DNA of 64,000 bases from contig NZ_CP031396.1 in the NCBI RefSeq assembly GCF_003363755.1, positions 2,232,001 through 2,296,000 of the forward strand, read 5' to 3'. Below are positions 26,190 through 35,482 of the stretch, piece after piece (positions within the stretch are counted from its first letter, which is position 1; each line of letters opens with the position of its first letter). This stretch comes from Pseudomonas protegens. GTDB lineage: Bacteria; Pseudomonadota; Gammaproteobacteria; Pseudomonadales; Pseudomonadaceae. A program made the position numbers and the translations under genes. Below the pieces are notes generated by a model. The model was given only the letters and a program-made list of their open reading frames with translations. It made no database searches and had not been told where the DNA came from.

Positions 26190-26891
26190 TTATTTCAGAG
26201 CCATTTTGCTTTTCAAGCTATTCATAACTTCAGCTCTATTCTCCAAGTAACTGCTCAAGCCTCTTGCACGAAGGTTGCAAGCATCACAATTAGCACAGCC
26301 ACTTCCGATGACACCGTTATAGCAAGTCAGTGTTTGCTCGCGAATCAGATCCAAACGGTTGTGGTAGTCCGCCAGCGCCCAAGTCTCTGCCTTGTTTAGC
26401 CACATCAACGGGGTTTCAAGACGCAGCCGGTACTCCATTCCCAATTCAAGGGCCTTATTCAAGGCTTTTACGAACTCGTCCCGACAATCGGGGTAACCGG
26501 AAAAGTCTGTCTCACACACCCCGGTAATGACAGTCTCAGCCTTTACTTGATAGGCATATATAGAAGCCAACGTTAAAAACAGAATATTTCTTCCTGGTAC
26601 AAAAGTGCTCGGCAAGCTTTCACCGGAACTGTTTACCGTCGGAACGGGAATATTGTCCCGAGTGAGGCTACTGATCGCCAGCTCATTCAACAACGAAGCG
26701 TCCAGTACCTTGTGGACTGTCGCTCCTAATTGTTTGGACAGTCTCTGTGCCGTTTCGATTTCCGCGTGATGACGCTGACCATAGTCAAACGTAATACAGT
26801 GCACTTCGTCATAAGCCGGCAGTGCATGGATCAAACAGGTTGTTGAGTCCTGCCCGCCACTAAAAACGACAACGGCTATTTTTTTCATCAT
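26190..26891 (-). CDS. queC: QueC, 7-cyano-7-deazaguanine (preQ0) synthase, enterobacterial type
   Basis: A 233-residue ATP-dependent enzyme that converts 7-carboxy-7-deazaguanine to preQ0. The PP-loop is FSGGQDSTT (residues 10-18). [22 protein letters not shown] and [18 protein letters not shown] are the substrate site, and four Cys in [18 protein letters not shown] bind zinc. These blocks agree closely with E. coli QueC as I remember it, and less with the usual pseudomonad protein, which has a different C-terminal half. The ATG at 26891 (or the adjacent 26888) follows AGGAAG. AT-rich composition also suggests transfer. Pseudomonads normally carry another queC near tol-pal, so this is probably an additional copy. 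Confidence 0.92.
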   Translation of the reverse strand: MMKKIAVVVFSGGQDSTTCLIHALPAYDEVHCITFDYGQRHHAEIETAQRLSKQLGATVHKVLDASLLNELAISSLTRDNIPVPTVNSSGESLPSTFVPGRNILFLTLASIYAYQVKAETVITGVCETDFSGYPDCRDEFVKALNKALELGMEYRLRLETPLMWLNKAETWALADYHNRLDLIREQTLTCYNGVIGSGCANCDACNLRARGLSSYLENRAEVMNSLKSKMALK

Positions 26892-26958
26892 TCTGCTTCC
26901 TGCAAAGGTTGAGTCATTTGTATGGTTTGAATAGCCCAATGGCGGGCTCTGGATAAAC

Positions 26959-26990
26959 AACCCCGCCCGTCTCTCGAAGACGGGGTTTTC
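26959..26990 (-). terminator. Hairpin after cytochrome b561 gene
   Basis: AACCCCG and GTCT arms pair with AGACGGGGTT across the centre CTCGA. It lies between the stop of the leftward cytochrome gene and the leftward queC, so it probably ends the cytochrome transcript. The T-tract on the minus strand is weak (TTGTTT). Confidence 0.55.
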
Positions 26991-27007
26991 TCTGCTCGGA
27001 CGATCAA

Positions 27008-27562
27008 TCAAGCCGAGGTCGTGCTACCCGCCATGCGCCGCAGTACATGCCCCTGGCCTTTGACACAATGCAGGATCACCGCCGCCACATGGCCCACGAT
27101 CAGTACCAGCAAGGTCCAGCCCAGCAGGCTGTGGAAGCTGTTGCCCAGGTCGGTCATCCACTGGATCTTCGGCCCTTCGAAGCCGCTCATCACCGGCAGC
27201 CCGAAGGCGGAAAACGCCCGCCCGGAACCGTACTGGCGCAGCAGGCCGAGAAACGGGATGGCGAACATGCCGGCATACAGCAACCCATGCCCCAGGCGCG
27301 CGGCCAGGTTCAGGCTCGGCGGCCGACGATGGCGGTTCAGCAGGCTCCAGAGCAGCCGCACCAGCAACAACCCCATCAATAGCAGCCCGACTTGCTTGTG
27401 GGTCGGCCAGAGGAACTTGTCCAGTGCCGACTCCTCCAGCAGGTAATGGGCAGCAGTAGTGCAATAGATCCAGGCAAAAGCCAGCGCCATGGCCCAGTGC
27501 AACCCACGACTGACCGCGCCGTAGCGCGCCTTGGAGTCGTTCATTTCAATACGGCTTTGCAT
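27008..27562 (-). CDS. Cytochrome b561 family membrane protein
   Basis: A 184-residue four-helix membrane protein. Haem-ligating histidines are seen in [12 protein letters not shown] (helix 1), [10 protein letters not shown] (helix 2), [24 protein letters not shown] (helices 3-4). Family members pass electrons from quinol to periplasmic partners or act as superoxide:quinone oxidoreductases. The ATG at 27562 is used; a GTG at 27571 would add three residues. It follows the cyo operon on the same strand but is separated from cyoE by a terminator, so it is probably transcribed alone. Confidence 0.85.
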   Translation of the reverse strand: MQSRIEMNDSKARYGAVSRGLHWAMALAFAWIYCTTAAHYLLEESALDKFLWPTHKQVGLLLMGLLLVRLLWSLLNRHRRPPSLNLAARLGHGLLYAGMFAIPFLGLLRQYGSGRAFSAFGLPVMSGFEGPKIQWMTDLGNSFHSLLGWTLLVLIVGHVAAVILHCVKGQGHVLRRMAGSTTSA

Positions 27563-27658
27563 GACATCCACTCAGGCTTAATCAACGAACCGGCAATTTT
27601 ACCCAGCCCGGGGATCGTACTGGGCCGAAAAACTTTAAATGATGTAACGACGCGGCAA

Positions 27659-27694
27659 AAAAAACCCCGCGCTTCTTACGAAGGCGGGGCTTTT
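27659..27694 (-). terminator. Intrinsic terminator of the cyo operon
   Basis: AAAACCCCGC pairs with GCGGGGCTTTT around GCTTCTTACGAAG; the A-run at 27657-27664 gives a U-tract on the leftward transcript. It lies just after the cyoE stop. Confidence 0.85.
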
Positions 27695-27710
27695 CTGTGG
27701 CCTGGACAGC

Positions 27711-28598
27711 TTAGTGCGCGTAGGTCAGCAAGAGCTCGGTCGGTGCCTTGAAATCCACCGACATCATCACGCTCAGCGCGGTGATGGTGAAGATCGAGAA
27801 CACGAACAGCTTGCGCGCCCACACGGTGTCATCCACCGCCTTGTAGCCGGTCCAGGCCATGTACAGCCAGTACATGCCCATCGCCGCCGCTACCGCCAGG
27901 TAGCTCATGCCGGCGTAACCGCTGAAGGTCAGCATCAGGGTCGCCACCAGGAACGCCAGGATGTAGAGCAGGATGTGCTTCTTGGCCACGCGAATGCCGC
28001 GCTTCACCGGCAGCACCGGAATCGATGCGGCCAGGTAATCGTTGAAGCGGAAGATCGCGATGGCGTAGGAATGCGGCATCTGCCACAGGCTGAACATCAC
28101 CAGCAGGGTCAGCGCGGCCATGTCGAAGCTATTGCTCACGGCCACATAACCGATCACCGGCGGCATGGCCCCGGACAGACTGCCCACCAGCGTGCCGTGA
28201 ACCGACTTGCGCTTGAGGTACAGGCTATAGAGGCCGACGTAGATGACAAAGCCGATGACCGCGAACAACGCGGCCAACGGGTTGGCCACGTAGTACAGCA
28301 GGGCGACGCCGGCGATCCCGAGGAGGGAGGCATAGACCAGGGCCGCTTCCAGGGAGATCAGGCCCTGGACCAGCACCCGGTTCTTGGTGCGCTCCATCTT
28401 CAGGTCGATGTCACGGTCGATGCAGTTGTTGAACACGCAACCGGACGCTACCACCAGCGAGGTGCCGATCATGGCGGCCAGGAAAATGGCCAGATCGACA
28501 TGCCCTTTCGAGGCCAGGAAAAACCCGCCTGCCACAGAAAGCACGTTACCGAAAATGATCCCCGGTTTGGTGATTTGGATAAAGTGCTTGAGCGACAT
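27711..28598 (-). CDS. cyoE: CyoE, protoheme IX farnesyltransferase (haem O synthase)
   Basis: A 295-residue UbiA-fold prenyltransferase with about nine membrane helices. The first Asp-rich site is [18 protein letters not shown] and the second is the [24 protein letters not shown] region. It attaches farnesyl to haem b to make haem O for cytochrome bo3. It is the last gene of cyoABCDE, starting ten bases after cyoD, and a terminator follows. Confidence 0.96.
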   Translation of the reverse strand: MSLKHFIQITKPGIIFGNVLSVAGGFFLASKGHVDLAIFLAAMIGTSLVVASGCVFNNCIDRDIDLKMERTKNRVLVQGLISLEAALVYASLLGIAGVALLYYVANPLAALFAVIGFVIYVGLYSLYLKRKSVHGTLVGSLSGAMPPVIGYVAVSNSFDMAALTLLVMFSLWQMPHSYAIAIFRFNDYLAASIPVLPVKRGIRVAKKHILLYILAFLVATLMLTFSGYAGMSYLAVAAAMGMYWLYMAWTGYKAVDDTVWARKLFVFSIFTITALSVMMSVDFKAPTELLLTYAH

Positions 28599-28608
28599 CG
28601 GGTTTACC

Positions 28609-28938
28609 TCACTTGGCCATCATGACGGTGTGGATGCTGAACATGATCCACAACGACAGACCAACCAGCAGAACAATGACCAGCGCGGCGAAGATGAACG
28701 CCACCACGTTGTTGCGCTGTGCCGCGGAACGGTCCAGGTGCAGGAAGTACACCAGGTGAACGATCACCTGGATGACCGCGAACGCCAGGACGATCCACAG
28801 GGTCACGTCTTTGGGCAGCGACGGGTACATCACCAGGCCGAACGGGATCAGTGTCAGGATGACCGACAGGATGAAGCCGATGGCGTAGGACTTGACGCTG
28901 CCGTGACCGGCTTCGTCGTGGGAGTGTGTGTTGGCCAT
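28609..28938 (-). CDS. cyoD: CyoD, cytochrome o ubiquinol oxidase subunit IV
   Basis: A 109-residue protein with three membrane helices after a His-rich start ([21 protein letters not shown]). [17 protein letters not shown] is the conserved middle helix with the Asp-Arg end. It stabilises the oxidase during copper and haem insertion in subunit I. The cyoC stop directly abuts its ATG. Confidence 0.95.
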   Translation of the reverse strand: MANTHSHDEAGHGSVKSYAIGFILSVILTLIPFGLVMYPSLPKDVTLWIVLAFAVIQVIVHLVYFLHLDRSAAQRNNVVAFIFAALVIVLLVGLSLWIMFSIHTVMMAK

Positions 28939-29565
28939 TTACATAGTCCCCATCAGGTAAACAACGGTGAATACGCAGATCCACACCACGTCCAGGAAGT
29001 GCCAGAACAGGCTCAGGCAGCTCAGACGGGTCTTGTTGGTCGCCGTCAGGCCGTTTTTCTGCACCTGATACATCATGATCGCCATCCAGATCAGACCGCT
29101 GGTCACGTGCAGACCGTGGGTGCCGACCAGGGTGAAGAACCCGGACAGGAAGCCGGAACGGCTAGGGCCGTAGCCTTCGGAGATCAGCAGGTGGAACTCG
29201 TTGATCTCCATGCCGATGAAGCCCAGGCCGAACAGGAAGGTCATGCCCAGCCAGCCCAGTACCTGCTTCTTGTTGCCCCGGAAGAACGCCAGCATGGCGA
29301 AACCGTAGGTGATCGAACTGAACAGCAGCAGAGCGGTTTCGCCCAGTACGTAAGGCAGTTCGAAGATGTCGTGGCCCGACGGGCCACCCGCTACGTTGTT
29401 AACCAGTACCGCGTATACCGCGAAGATCGACGCAAACAGAATGCAGTCGGTCATCAGGTAGAGCCAGAAACCGAATACGGTCATCTCGCCCGAGTCGTGG
29501 TGATGGTCATCGTGCCCATGGTCATCGACATGGGCGTGTCCAGCATTGGTCACTAAGTTCGACAT
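28939..29565 (-). CDS. cyoC: CyoC, cytochrome o ubiquinol oxidase subunit III
   Basis: A 208-residue membrane protein with five helices and a His/Asp-rich N-terminus ([20 protein letters not shown]). [21 protein letters not shown] and [13 protein letters not shown] are the subunit III signatures. It lies three bases after cyoB and abuts cyoD. Confidence 0.96.
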   Translation of the reverse strand: MSNLVTNAGHAHVDDHGHDDHHHDSGEMTVFGFWLYLMTDCILFASIFAVYAVLVNNVAGGPSGHDIFELPYVLGETALLLFSSITYGFAMLAFFRGNKKQVLGWLGMTFLFGLGFIGMEINEFHLLISEGYGPSRSGFLSGFFTLVGTHGLHVTSGLIWMAIMMYQVQKNGLTATNKTRLSCLSLFWHFLDVVWICVFTVVYLMGTM

Positions 29566-29568
29566 GGA

Positions 29569-31587
29569 TTAAGCCTGTTCCAACGAGGTTTCAACACGGG
29601 TAGCCGGGATCTTGTTCTCCGATACCAGACGCTTGTGCTGCTCGGCTTCGATGCGTTCGATCGTCTCGACCGGCACCATGTAGCCTTGATCATCACGGGC
29701 AGCGTGGATCGCGAAATAGATCACGGTGCCGGCCAGGCTTGCGATGGCCAGCCACCAGATGTGCCAGATCATGGCGAAACCGAACACGGTCAGCAGGGCC
29801 CCCATGACCACACCGGTAGCGGTGTTGTTGGGCATGTGGATCGGCTGGTAGCGGCTTGGCTTCGCGTAGGCGGTACCGTCTTCCTTGGCTTCGGTGAACG
29901 GATCGATGCCGTCGGCTTTGGGCAGTACCGCGAAGTTGTAGAACGGTGGTGGCGACGAGGTCGACCATTCCAGGGTGTGGGCGTTCCATGGGTCGCCGGA
30001 CACACACATGTTCTGCTTGCGGTCACGCACGCTGACGTACAGCTGGATCAGCTGGCAGGCGATACCCACAGCGATCATCAGTGCACCCACCATGGCCACG
30101 TACAGGTATGGCACCCACTCAGGGTTGGTGGTGGCGTTCAGACGACGGGTCATGCCCATGAAGCCCAGTGCATAGAGCGGCATGAACGCGACGAAGAAGC
30201 CCGAGATCCAGAACCAGAAGGCAGCCTTGCCCCAACCTTCATGCAGCTTGAAGCCGAAGGCTTTCGGGAAGTAGAAGCTGAAGCCGGCGATGTAGCCGAA
30301 TACCGCGCCGCCGATGATCACGTTGTGGAAGTGAGCGATCACGAACAGGCTGTTGTGCAGGACGAAGTCCGCACCCGGAATGGCCAGCAGTACGCCGGTC
30401 ATGCCGCCGATGGCGAAGGTCACCATGAAGCCCAGGGTCCACAGAACCTGGCTGGTGATGCGCAGACGGCCGTGGTAGATGGTGAACAGCCAGTTGAACA
30501 GCTTCACCCCCGTCGGGATCGAGATCAGCATGGTTGCCAGGCCGAAGAAGGCGTTGACGCTGGCCCCCGAACCCATGGTGAAAAAGTGGTGCAGCCAGAC
30601 CATGAAGCCCAGGATCGAGATCGCGCCGGACGCGTAGATCATCGAGTGGTGGCCGAACAGGCGCTTGCCCGAGAAGGTCGAGATGACTTCGGAGAAGATA
30701 CCGAACGCCGGCAGGATCAGGATGTACACCTCGGGGTGACCCCAGGCCCAGAACAGGTTCACGTACATCATTGGATTGCCACCAAGTTCATTGGTGAAAA
30801 TGTGGAAATCCATGTAACGGTCAAGCGTCAGCAGTGCCAGGGTAGCGGTGAGGATCGGGAACGAAGCCACGATCAGCACGTTGGCCCAGGTGCAGGTCCA
30901 GGTGAAGATCGGCATGTCCATCATCTTCATGCCCGGGGTACGCATTTTCAGCACGGTGGCCAGGAAGTTGACCCCCGTCAGCGTTGTCCCCAGCCCTGAT
31001 AGCTGTAGCGCCCAGATGTAGTAGTCGACACCCACGCCCGGACTGTATTGCAGGCCCGACAGTGGCGGATAGGCAACCCAGCCGGTCTTGGCGAATTCGC
31101 CAACGCCCAGGGACAGGTTGATCAGCACCACGCCCGATACCAGCAGCCAGAAGCTCAGGGAGTTGAGGAACGGATAGGCCACGTCACGCGCGCCGATCTG
31201 CAGCGGCACGACCAGGTTCATCAGGCCGGTGAAGAAAGGCATCGCCATGAAGATGATCATGATCACACCGTGGGCGGTGAAGATCTGGTCATAGTGTTCA
31301 GGTGGCAGGTAGCCAGGCGAACCCTCGGTGGCCATGGCCAGCTGGGTACGCATCATGATGGCGTCGGCGAAGCCACGCAGGAGCATGACCATGGCGACGA
31401 TGATGTACATCACACCGATTTTCTTGTGGTCGACGGACGTCAGCCACTCGGTCCACAGGTAGGTCCACTTCTTGAAGTAGGTGATTGCCGCGAACAGCGC
31501 CACGCCGCCGAGCGCGATCATGGCAATGGTCACCATGACAATCGGCTCGTGGAACGGAATCGCTTCCAGACTTAATTTACCAAACAT
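29569..31587 (-). CDS. cyoB: CyoB, cytochrome o ubiquinol oxidase subunit I
   Basis: A 672-residue haem-copper oxidase with about 15 helices. [15 protein letters not shown] holds the Cu-B His and the cross-linked Tyr, HHFFTMG gives the next Cu-B His pair and [12 protein letters not shown] supplies the His pair for haem b and haem o3. It reduces oxygen to water with ubiquinol electrons and pumps protons. The gene follows cyoA by three bases. Confidence 0.97.
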   Translation of the reverse strand: MFGKLSLEAIPFHEPIVMVTIAMIALGGVALFAAITYFKKWTYLWTEWLTSVDHKKIGVMYIIVAMVMLLRGFADAIMMRTQLAMATEGSPGYLPPEHYDQIFTAHGVIMIIFMAMPFFTGLMNLVVPLQIGARDVAYPFLNSLSFWLLVSGVVLINLSLGVGEFAKTGWVAYPPLSGLQYSPGVGVDYYIWALQLSGLGTTLTGVNFLATVLKMRTPGMKMMDMPIFTWTCTWANVLIVASFPILTATLALLTLDRYMDFHIFTNELGGNPMMYVNLFWAWGHPEVYILILPAFGIFSEVISTFSGKRLFGHHSMIYASGAISILGFMVWLHHFFTMGSGASVNAFFGLATMLISIPTGVKLFNWLFTIYHGRLRITSQVLWTLGFMVTFAIGGMTGVLLAIPGADFVLHNSLFVIAHFHNVIIGGAVFGYIAGFSFYFPKAFGFKLHEGWGKAAFWFWISGFFVAFMPLYALGFMGMTRRLNATTNPEWVPYLYVAMVGALMIAVGIACQLIQLYVSVRDRKQNMCVSGDPWNAHTLEWSTSSPPPFYNFAVLPKADGIDPFTEAKEDGTAYAKPSRYQPIHMPNNTATGVVMGALLTVFGFAMIWHIWWLAIASLAGTVIYFAIHAARDDQGYMVPVETIERIEAEQHKRLVSENKIPATRVETSLEQA

Positions 31588-31590
31588 CGT

Positions 31591-32535
31591 TTACTCCTCT
31601 GCCCCGGCAGCTGAATGCGAACTCACGTCCATCCCTTCGGTTGCGGCCACTTCCTTTTCTTTCTTCTCGTGCTTGAGCGGCTGGCCCGGTTTCATGCCTT
31701 CATACTTGTCGATGATGGTCTGGAACAGGTTCGGCGCGTACGCGGAGTAGAGTTCTACAGGATTGTTCTGGCTCGCCTTGGAAAGGGCTTCGTATTCAGC
31801 GGTGTCCAGCTGTTTAGGTGCCTTCTTGACTTCGTTTACCCAGGCGTCGAAATCTTCCTGACTGGTTGCGATCGCTTTGAATTTCATGCCGGTAAAGCCC
31901 GCGCCGCTGTAGTTGGCGGAGATACCTTCAAGTTCGGTGTTCTGGTTGGCAATCAGGTGCAGCTTGGTGGTCATGCCCGCCATCGCGTAGATCTGGCCGC
32001 CCAGGCCCGGGATGAAGAACGAGTTCATCACGGTGTCGGAGGTCACGCGGAAGTTCACCGGGGTATGGGCCGGGAACACGATCTTGTTGACGGTGGCGAT
32101 GCCTTGCTCGGGGTAGATGAACAGCCACTTCCAGTCCATTGCCACCACTTCGATGGTCACCGGCTTGACGTCGGATTCCAGCGGACGGTACGGGTCCAGG
32201 GCGTGGGTCGACTTGTAGGTGACATAACCCAGGGCAATGATGATCAGCACCGGAACCAGCCATACGGCGATTTCGATCTTGGTGGAGTGGGACCACTTCG
32301 GCGCGTAGGTCGCGTCCGTGTTCGAGGCGCGGTATTTCCAGGCGAAGGCGAAGGTCATGATGATGACCGGCACAACCACCAGCAGCATCAGGATGGTTGC
32401 CGTGATGATCAGGTTTCGTTCATCCAGACCGACCTGACCCTTAGGATCGAGCAAGGTCCATTTGCAGCCTCCCAGCATCAACATGCCGAGCAGCGGCAAT
32501 AAGCCTAGTAATCTGGGGTACCTGTTTTTACTCAT
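31591..32535 (-). CDS. cyoA: CyoA, cytochrome o ubiquinol oxidase subunit II (lipoprotein)
   Basis: A 314-residue protein with a lipoprotein signal ending LMLGGC (Cys24), two membrane helices and a periplasmic cupredoxin domain (AMDWKWLFIYPEQGIATVN, MNSFFIPGLGGQIYAMAG). The Cu-A ligands of cytochrome c oxidases are absent, as expected for a quinol oxidase. The ATG at 32535 has AGAGG upstream; a longer start would break the signal sequence. It heads the operon; a long regulatory region lies upstream. Confidence 0.96.
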   Translation of the reverse strand: MSKNRYPRLLGLLPLLGMLMLGGCKWTLLDPKGQVGLDERNLIITATILMLLVVVPVIIMTFAFAWKYRASNTDATYAPKWSHSTKIEIAVWLVPVLIIIALGYVTYKSTHALDPYRPLESDVKPVTIEVVAMDWKWLFIYPEQGIATVNKIVFPAHTPVNFRVTSDTVMNSFFIPGLGGQIYAMAGMTTKLHLIANQNTELEGISANYSGAGFTGMKFKAIATSQEDFDAWVNEVKKAPKQLDTAEYEALSKASQNNPVELYSAYAPNLFQTIIDKYEGMKPGQPLKHEKKEKEVAATEGMDVSSHSAAGAEE

Positions 32536-32907
32536 CTCACGACCTCTAAAGCAGCTTGCGCAATGCAGTTGGGTTTTGATCGCCAACACTTCACCCTGCC
32601 AAGGGTTGGCATTTTTCTTCAATGGAATAAGGGCCTGCCCGTTGCGTTAAACGCTCAACGACACATCCCGGGCTAGCAGTGGTTCTTATTCGATCTCGTG
32701 GTCAAAGGCCTTGTTACAGACCAATTCCATTTGGTGCGGAAGTTTGGAAGGCGCCGACACCCGCAGTCGCATGGAGCGCTCAATCCGCCCCTCGACCGTC
32801 CTCGTGTGCTCAGGGATGAGCAGCGTCGGAAATTCAGTGCGGGCGATTGTAGATATGTCGCGTTTTATAAACCATGTCTTATCCCGAAATAATTTTTATC
32901 GCTGGTC

Positions 32908-32931
32908 GCAACAATCGCTCACGATTGTTGC
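32908..32931. promoter_or_regulatory. Perfect 10-bp inverted repeat GCAACAATCG-CTCA-CGATTGTTGC
   Basis: The arms are fully complementary with a four-base spacer. No T-run follows, so an operator is more likely than a terminator. It lies 14 bases from the Fur-like site and about 370 bases upstream of cyoA. Confidence 0.6.
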
Positions 32932-32944
32932 AAAGGATCGCAAT

Positions 32945-32963
32945 CATAACGATTTTCATTATC
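32945..32963 (-). promoter_or_regulatory. Candidate Fur box
   Basis: On the minus strand the site reads GATAATGAAAATCGTTATG, matching 16 of 19 positions of the consensus GATAATGATAATCATTATC. Iron-responsive control of the cyo oxidase or of an unseen transcript is plausible. By-eye match only. Confidence 0.55.
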
Positions 32964-33284
32964 AACAAAAACCCCCAAAAAGGACTTAAAAAAGCCCCGC
33001 CACCGGACCTCTACCCACCCCTGAAAGCCGCCTTTCATATGGCTTCACCCCTTGTAAAACGGGGTCTGTGAAGAATTGTATAGATAGCAGGCTATGGGTT
33101 TTCCCCAACAACGCGGCTTACATAAACTGACAGACTTGTATGGAACCAGTTGCCCGGAATGCAGTCTGTTGGCAGCCCCCGGCCGCCCGCCTGCGGCCGC
33201 AACAGTGTGACAACATGTCGCACTTTTGCCGCACCCTCACTTGCCGCAAATCACGGACTTTTCAACGGCTGGATGAACGACATG

Positions 33285-33321
33285 AAAAAGCCCCGGCCCC
33301 TGTTGAGGGACCGGGGCTTTT
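33285..33321 (-). terminator. Intrinsic terminator of dsbB
   Basis: AAAAGCCCCGG (33286-33296) pairs with CCGGGGCTTTT (33311-33321). The A-run gives a U-tract on the leftward strand, ten bases after the dsbB stop. Confidence 0.85.
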
Positions 33322-33330
33322 CCGGGTGAA

Positions 33331-33840
33331 TCAGTAGGTTTTCTTGCGATTGCGCACCACGCCCAGGGGCACCAGGATCACCGTCAGCACGAACGCCAAC
33401 AGTGCCCACTGGGCCAGGGACAGCCCAAGGATCGGCGGATACGGCGTGGAGCAGAAGCCGTCTACCTGAAAGCCCAGGGGAAAGATCGTCGCCAAGGGCA
33501 GGCTGTCGACAATCGGCTGCAGCACGTCAATGCCACAGCTCACTGCTGGATAGAACTGGGTGTACACATGGTGCCCGGCCACTCCCGCGCCGGCGATGGC
33601 ACTGATCACCACCAACGTCTCCATGATGGTGATACCACGCCGCGAACTCAGGGCCGCGCCCATGAAGGCGAACAGTGCAATCAGCAGCAAGGCGTAGCGC
33701 TGCAAGATGCACAGAGGGCAAGGCGCCTCGCCCAATACCACCTGCATGTACAGGGCACCGCCGATCAACGCCAGGCAGATAACCCCCAGCAGCACCAGGA
33801 AGCGCCGTTCACGTCCCAAACGCAGTCTGTCGTCACTCAT
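33331..33840 (-). CDS. dsbB: DsbB, disulphide bond formation protein
   Basis: A 169-residue inner membrane protein with four helices. CPLCILQRYA carries the CxxC that passes electrons to quinone; the periplasmic loop VSCGIDVLQPIVDS...GFQVDGFCSTP holds the second Cys pair that reoxidises DsbA. The ATG at 33840 is preceded by AAAGGAAAAGGG. Pseudomonads often have two DsbB proteins; which one this is cannot be told. It is probably a single-gene transcript. Confidence 0.93.
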   Translation of the reverse strand: MSDDRLRLGRERRFLVLLGVICLALIGGALYMQVVLGEAPCPLCILQRYALLLIALFAFMGAALSSRRGITIMETLVVISAIAGAGVAGHHVYTQFYPAVSCGIDVLQPIVDSLPLATIFPLGFQVDGFCSTPYPPILGLSLAQWALLAFVLTVILVPLGVVRNRKKTY

Positions 33841-34144
33841 CCCTTTTCCTTTTTTCTGTTGTCTGTCCAACCGGGCCACCTGTGCTGCTCACGGCAGCCC
33901 ACGGTTGAATTGCGAAGTTGATCTGATTGCCATCGGGTGCCCGGAAGTCTACACGCTGATCATGACCTTTGAATGCATTGCATCGAAGGCAATACCCAAG
34001 GTTTACGGGCCTGGGGGACGCACAATGAAAGGGCCGGCATGGCAGCGCCATCCCAGCATGGTGGGGAATTAACGACAGGCAGGTTAAGCAAGGATTAACA
34101 AGCCAGCCCCATTGCAGGGCTGGCTTGTGCAGGAGTCGCGAGGG
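33841..34144. other. Intergenic region between dsbB and hmp
   Basis: About 300 bases holding the dsbB promoter side and, at the far end, the hmp terminator hairpin. No credible gene, RNA or repeat was seen in the rest. Confidence 0.5.
34101..34125 (-). terminator. Terminator hairpin of hmp
   Basis: AGCCAGCCC (34101-34109) pairs perfectly with GGGCTGGCT (34117-34125). On the leftward strand it is followed by TTGTTAAT, a weak T-tract, 20 bases after the hmp stop. Confidence 0.65.
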
Positions 34145-35326
34145 TTATTCCAGGGCCGCCGCCGGGCCGAAGAACTCGTAGCGACTTTGTTGCTCGGGAA
34201 TGCCCAGGGCCTTGAGATGGCGCTTGATGGCCGCCATGAAGCCCTTGGGCCCGAGGAAATAGGCATCCAGATCACGCTGCTCCGGCAACCAGTCGGCCAA
34301 CTGCTCCCGGGTCAGCAGCCCCAGTTTGTCTGCTGCAGGGCTGATGCCGTCGTCTTCGGCGTAGCAGTAGAAACGCTTGAGCTGTGGATAACGTTGCGCC
34401 AACTCGTCGACCCAGTGGCGAAACGCATGCACCTGGCCATTGCGTGCACAGTGGATGAAATGCACCGGGCGCTCGGTCGCCAACGCGGCCTCCAGCATCG
34501 GCAGGGTCGGGGTGATACCAACCCCGCCACTGATCAGCACCAGGGGCTTGTCGCTGGCCTCCAGGGTGAACTCACCCGCCGGCGGAAACAGCATGATGCG
34601 CGCGCCCACCGGGCACTGGTCATGCAGGTAGTTGGACGCCACACCTCCGGCCTCGCGCTTGACGCTGATGCGGTACTGGCCCTGGCTGGTAAGCGCCGAC
34701 AGGGAATAATTGCGCCGCACTTCCTGGCCTTCGATGAAGAGCTGCAAGCCAATGTACTGCCCAGGCTCGGCGGCGAGGATCGGCCCCCGGTCCAATGGCT
34801 CGAAATAGAAGGAGGTGATTTCCGCGCTCTCCTGGACCTTATCCACCAATGTGAATTCCCGCGCACCCCGCCAGCCGCCGGGTGCCTGGGCCTTCTCGTC
34901 GTAGATGGCCGCCTCGGCGCCGATCAGGATATCCGCCAACTGGTTGTAGGCCGCGCCCCAGGCATCGATCACTTCAGGAGTGGCGATCTCGCTGCCCAGC
35001 ACCTCGGAAATGGCCCGCAACAGGCAGGCGCCAACTATGGGGTAATGTTCCGGCAGGATCTGCAGGGCCACATGCTTGTTGATGATCTTGGCCACCAGGT
35101 CCCCCAGTTGGTCCAACTGGTCGATATGCCGGGCATACATCAGTACGCCATTGGCCAGGGCCCGGGGCTGATCACCGCTGGCCTGGTGGGCCTGGTTGAA
35201 CAGCGGACGCACCTGAGGGTACTCGGACAGCATCATCCGGTAGAAATGGGTAATCAGGGCTTCGCCACCGCTTTCCAACAGGGGCACAGTGGATTTGATG
35301 ATGGCGCGATCTTGAACGCTTAGCAT
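34145..35326 (-). CDS. hmp: Flavohaemoglobin, nitric oxide dioxygenase
   Basis: A 393-residue three-domain enzyme (Hmp/Fhp). The globin domain (1-140) has LFNQAHQ and the proximal-His region IINKHVALQILPEHYPIVGACLL. The FAD domain has RRNYSLSAL, and the NAD domain has LISGGVGITPTLPML and FLGPKGFM. It oxidises NO to nitrate with O2 and NADH. AGGAG precedes the ATG. It is divergent from norR, with a sigma54-like promoter and NorR sites between, so NO-inducible expression is expected. Confidence 0.96.
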   Translation of the reverse strand: MLSVQDRAIIKSTVPLLESGGEALITHFYRMMLSEYPQVRPLFNQAHQASGDQPRALANGVLMYARHIDQLDQLGDLVAKIINKHVALQILPEHYPIVGACLLRAISEVLGSEIATPEVIDAWGAAYNQLADILIGAEAAIYDEKAQAPGGWRGAREFTLVDKVQESAEITSFYFEPLDRGPILAAEPGQYIGLQLFIEGQEVRRNYSLSALTSQGQYRISVKREAGGVASNYLHDQCPVGARIMLFPPAGEFTLEASDKPLVLISGGVGITPTLPMLEAALATERPVHFIHCARNGQVHAFRHWVDELAQRYPQLKRFYCYAEDDGISPAADKLGLLTREQLADWLPEQRDLDAYFLGPKGFMAAIKRHLKALGIPEQQSRYEFFGPAAALE

Positions 35327-35374
35327 AGGGACAACTCCTGGACTTTTTGACTGCTTGCAGGTTGCCCTTAACTA

Positions 35375-35390
35375 ATCAGTTTCCATGCCA
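35375..35390 (-). promoter_or_regulatory. Sigma54-like -24/-12 promoter of hmp
   Basis: On the minus strand TGGCATGGAAACTGAT resembles TGGCACG-N4-TTGCW with three mismatches, one at the -12 GC element. It lies 49 bases before the hmp ATG and downstream of two NorR-like sites, the expected order for an enhancer-driven promoter. Confidence 0.5.
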
Positions 35391-35431
35391 TAATTTAAAT
35401 CGTTATAAATCAATAACTTAAAATATAAATA

Positions 35432-35468
35432 GTCATAAAGACACGCCGACCTTTATAGTCATTAAGAC
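35432..35468. promoter_or_regulatory. Two NorR-type enhancer sites GT-N7-AC
   Basis: GTCATAAAGAC (35432-35442) and GTCATTAAGAC (35458-35468) match the GT-N7-AC rule for NorR and are near-copies of each other, 26 bases apart. A third site, usual in E. coli, was not identified with confidence. Confidence 0.65.
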
Positions 35469-35482
35469 AACGCGGAGTCCTT

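Larger units (their letters stand above)
32536..33284. promoter_or_regulatory. Long non-coding region upstream of cyoA
   Basis: Roughly 750 bases without a credible gene. It contains a palindrome (32908-32931), a Fur-like site (32945-32963), a hairpin ACCCC...GGGGT (33047-33065), and an AT-rich stretch near 32860-32960 where the cyo promoter is likely. Short open frames here have no ribosome site or family likeness. A small RNA is possible, but none was recognised. Confidence 0.5.

Noticed and set aside
26892..27007. A preQ1 riboswitch in the leader of queC or of the VUT gene
   Set aside because: I looked for the short preQ1-I pattern (a hairpin followed by an A-rich pseudoknot strand near the ribosome site) in the leaders and found no match.
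29635..30999. A 454-codon plus-strand frame opposite cyoB
   Set aside because: Antisense to cyoB, with Asp/Glu/His/Gln-rich composition typical of complement reading of membrane protein codons.
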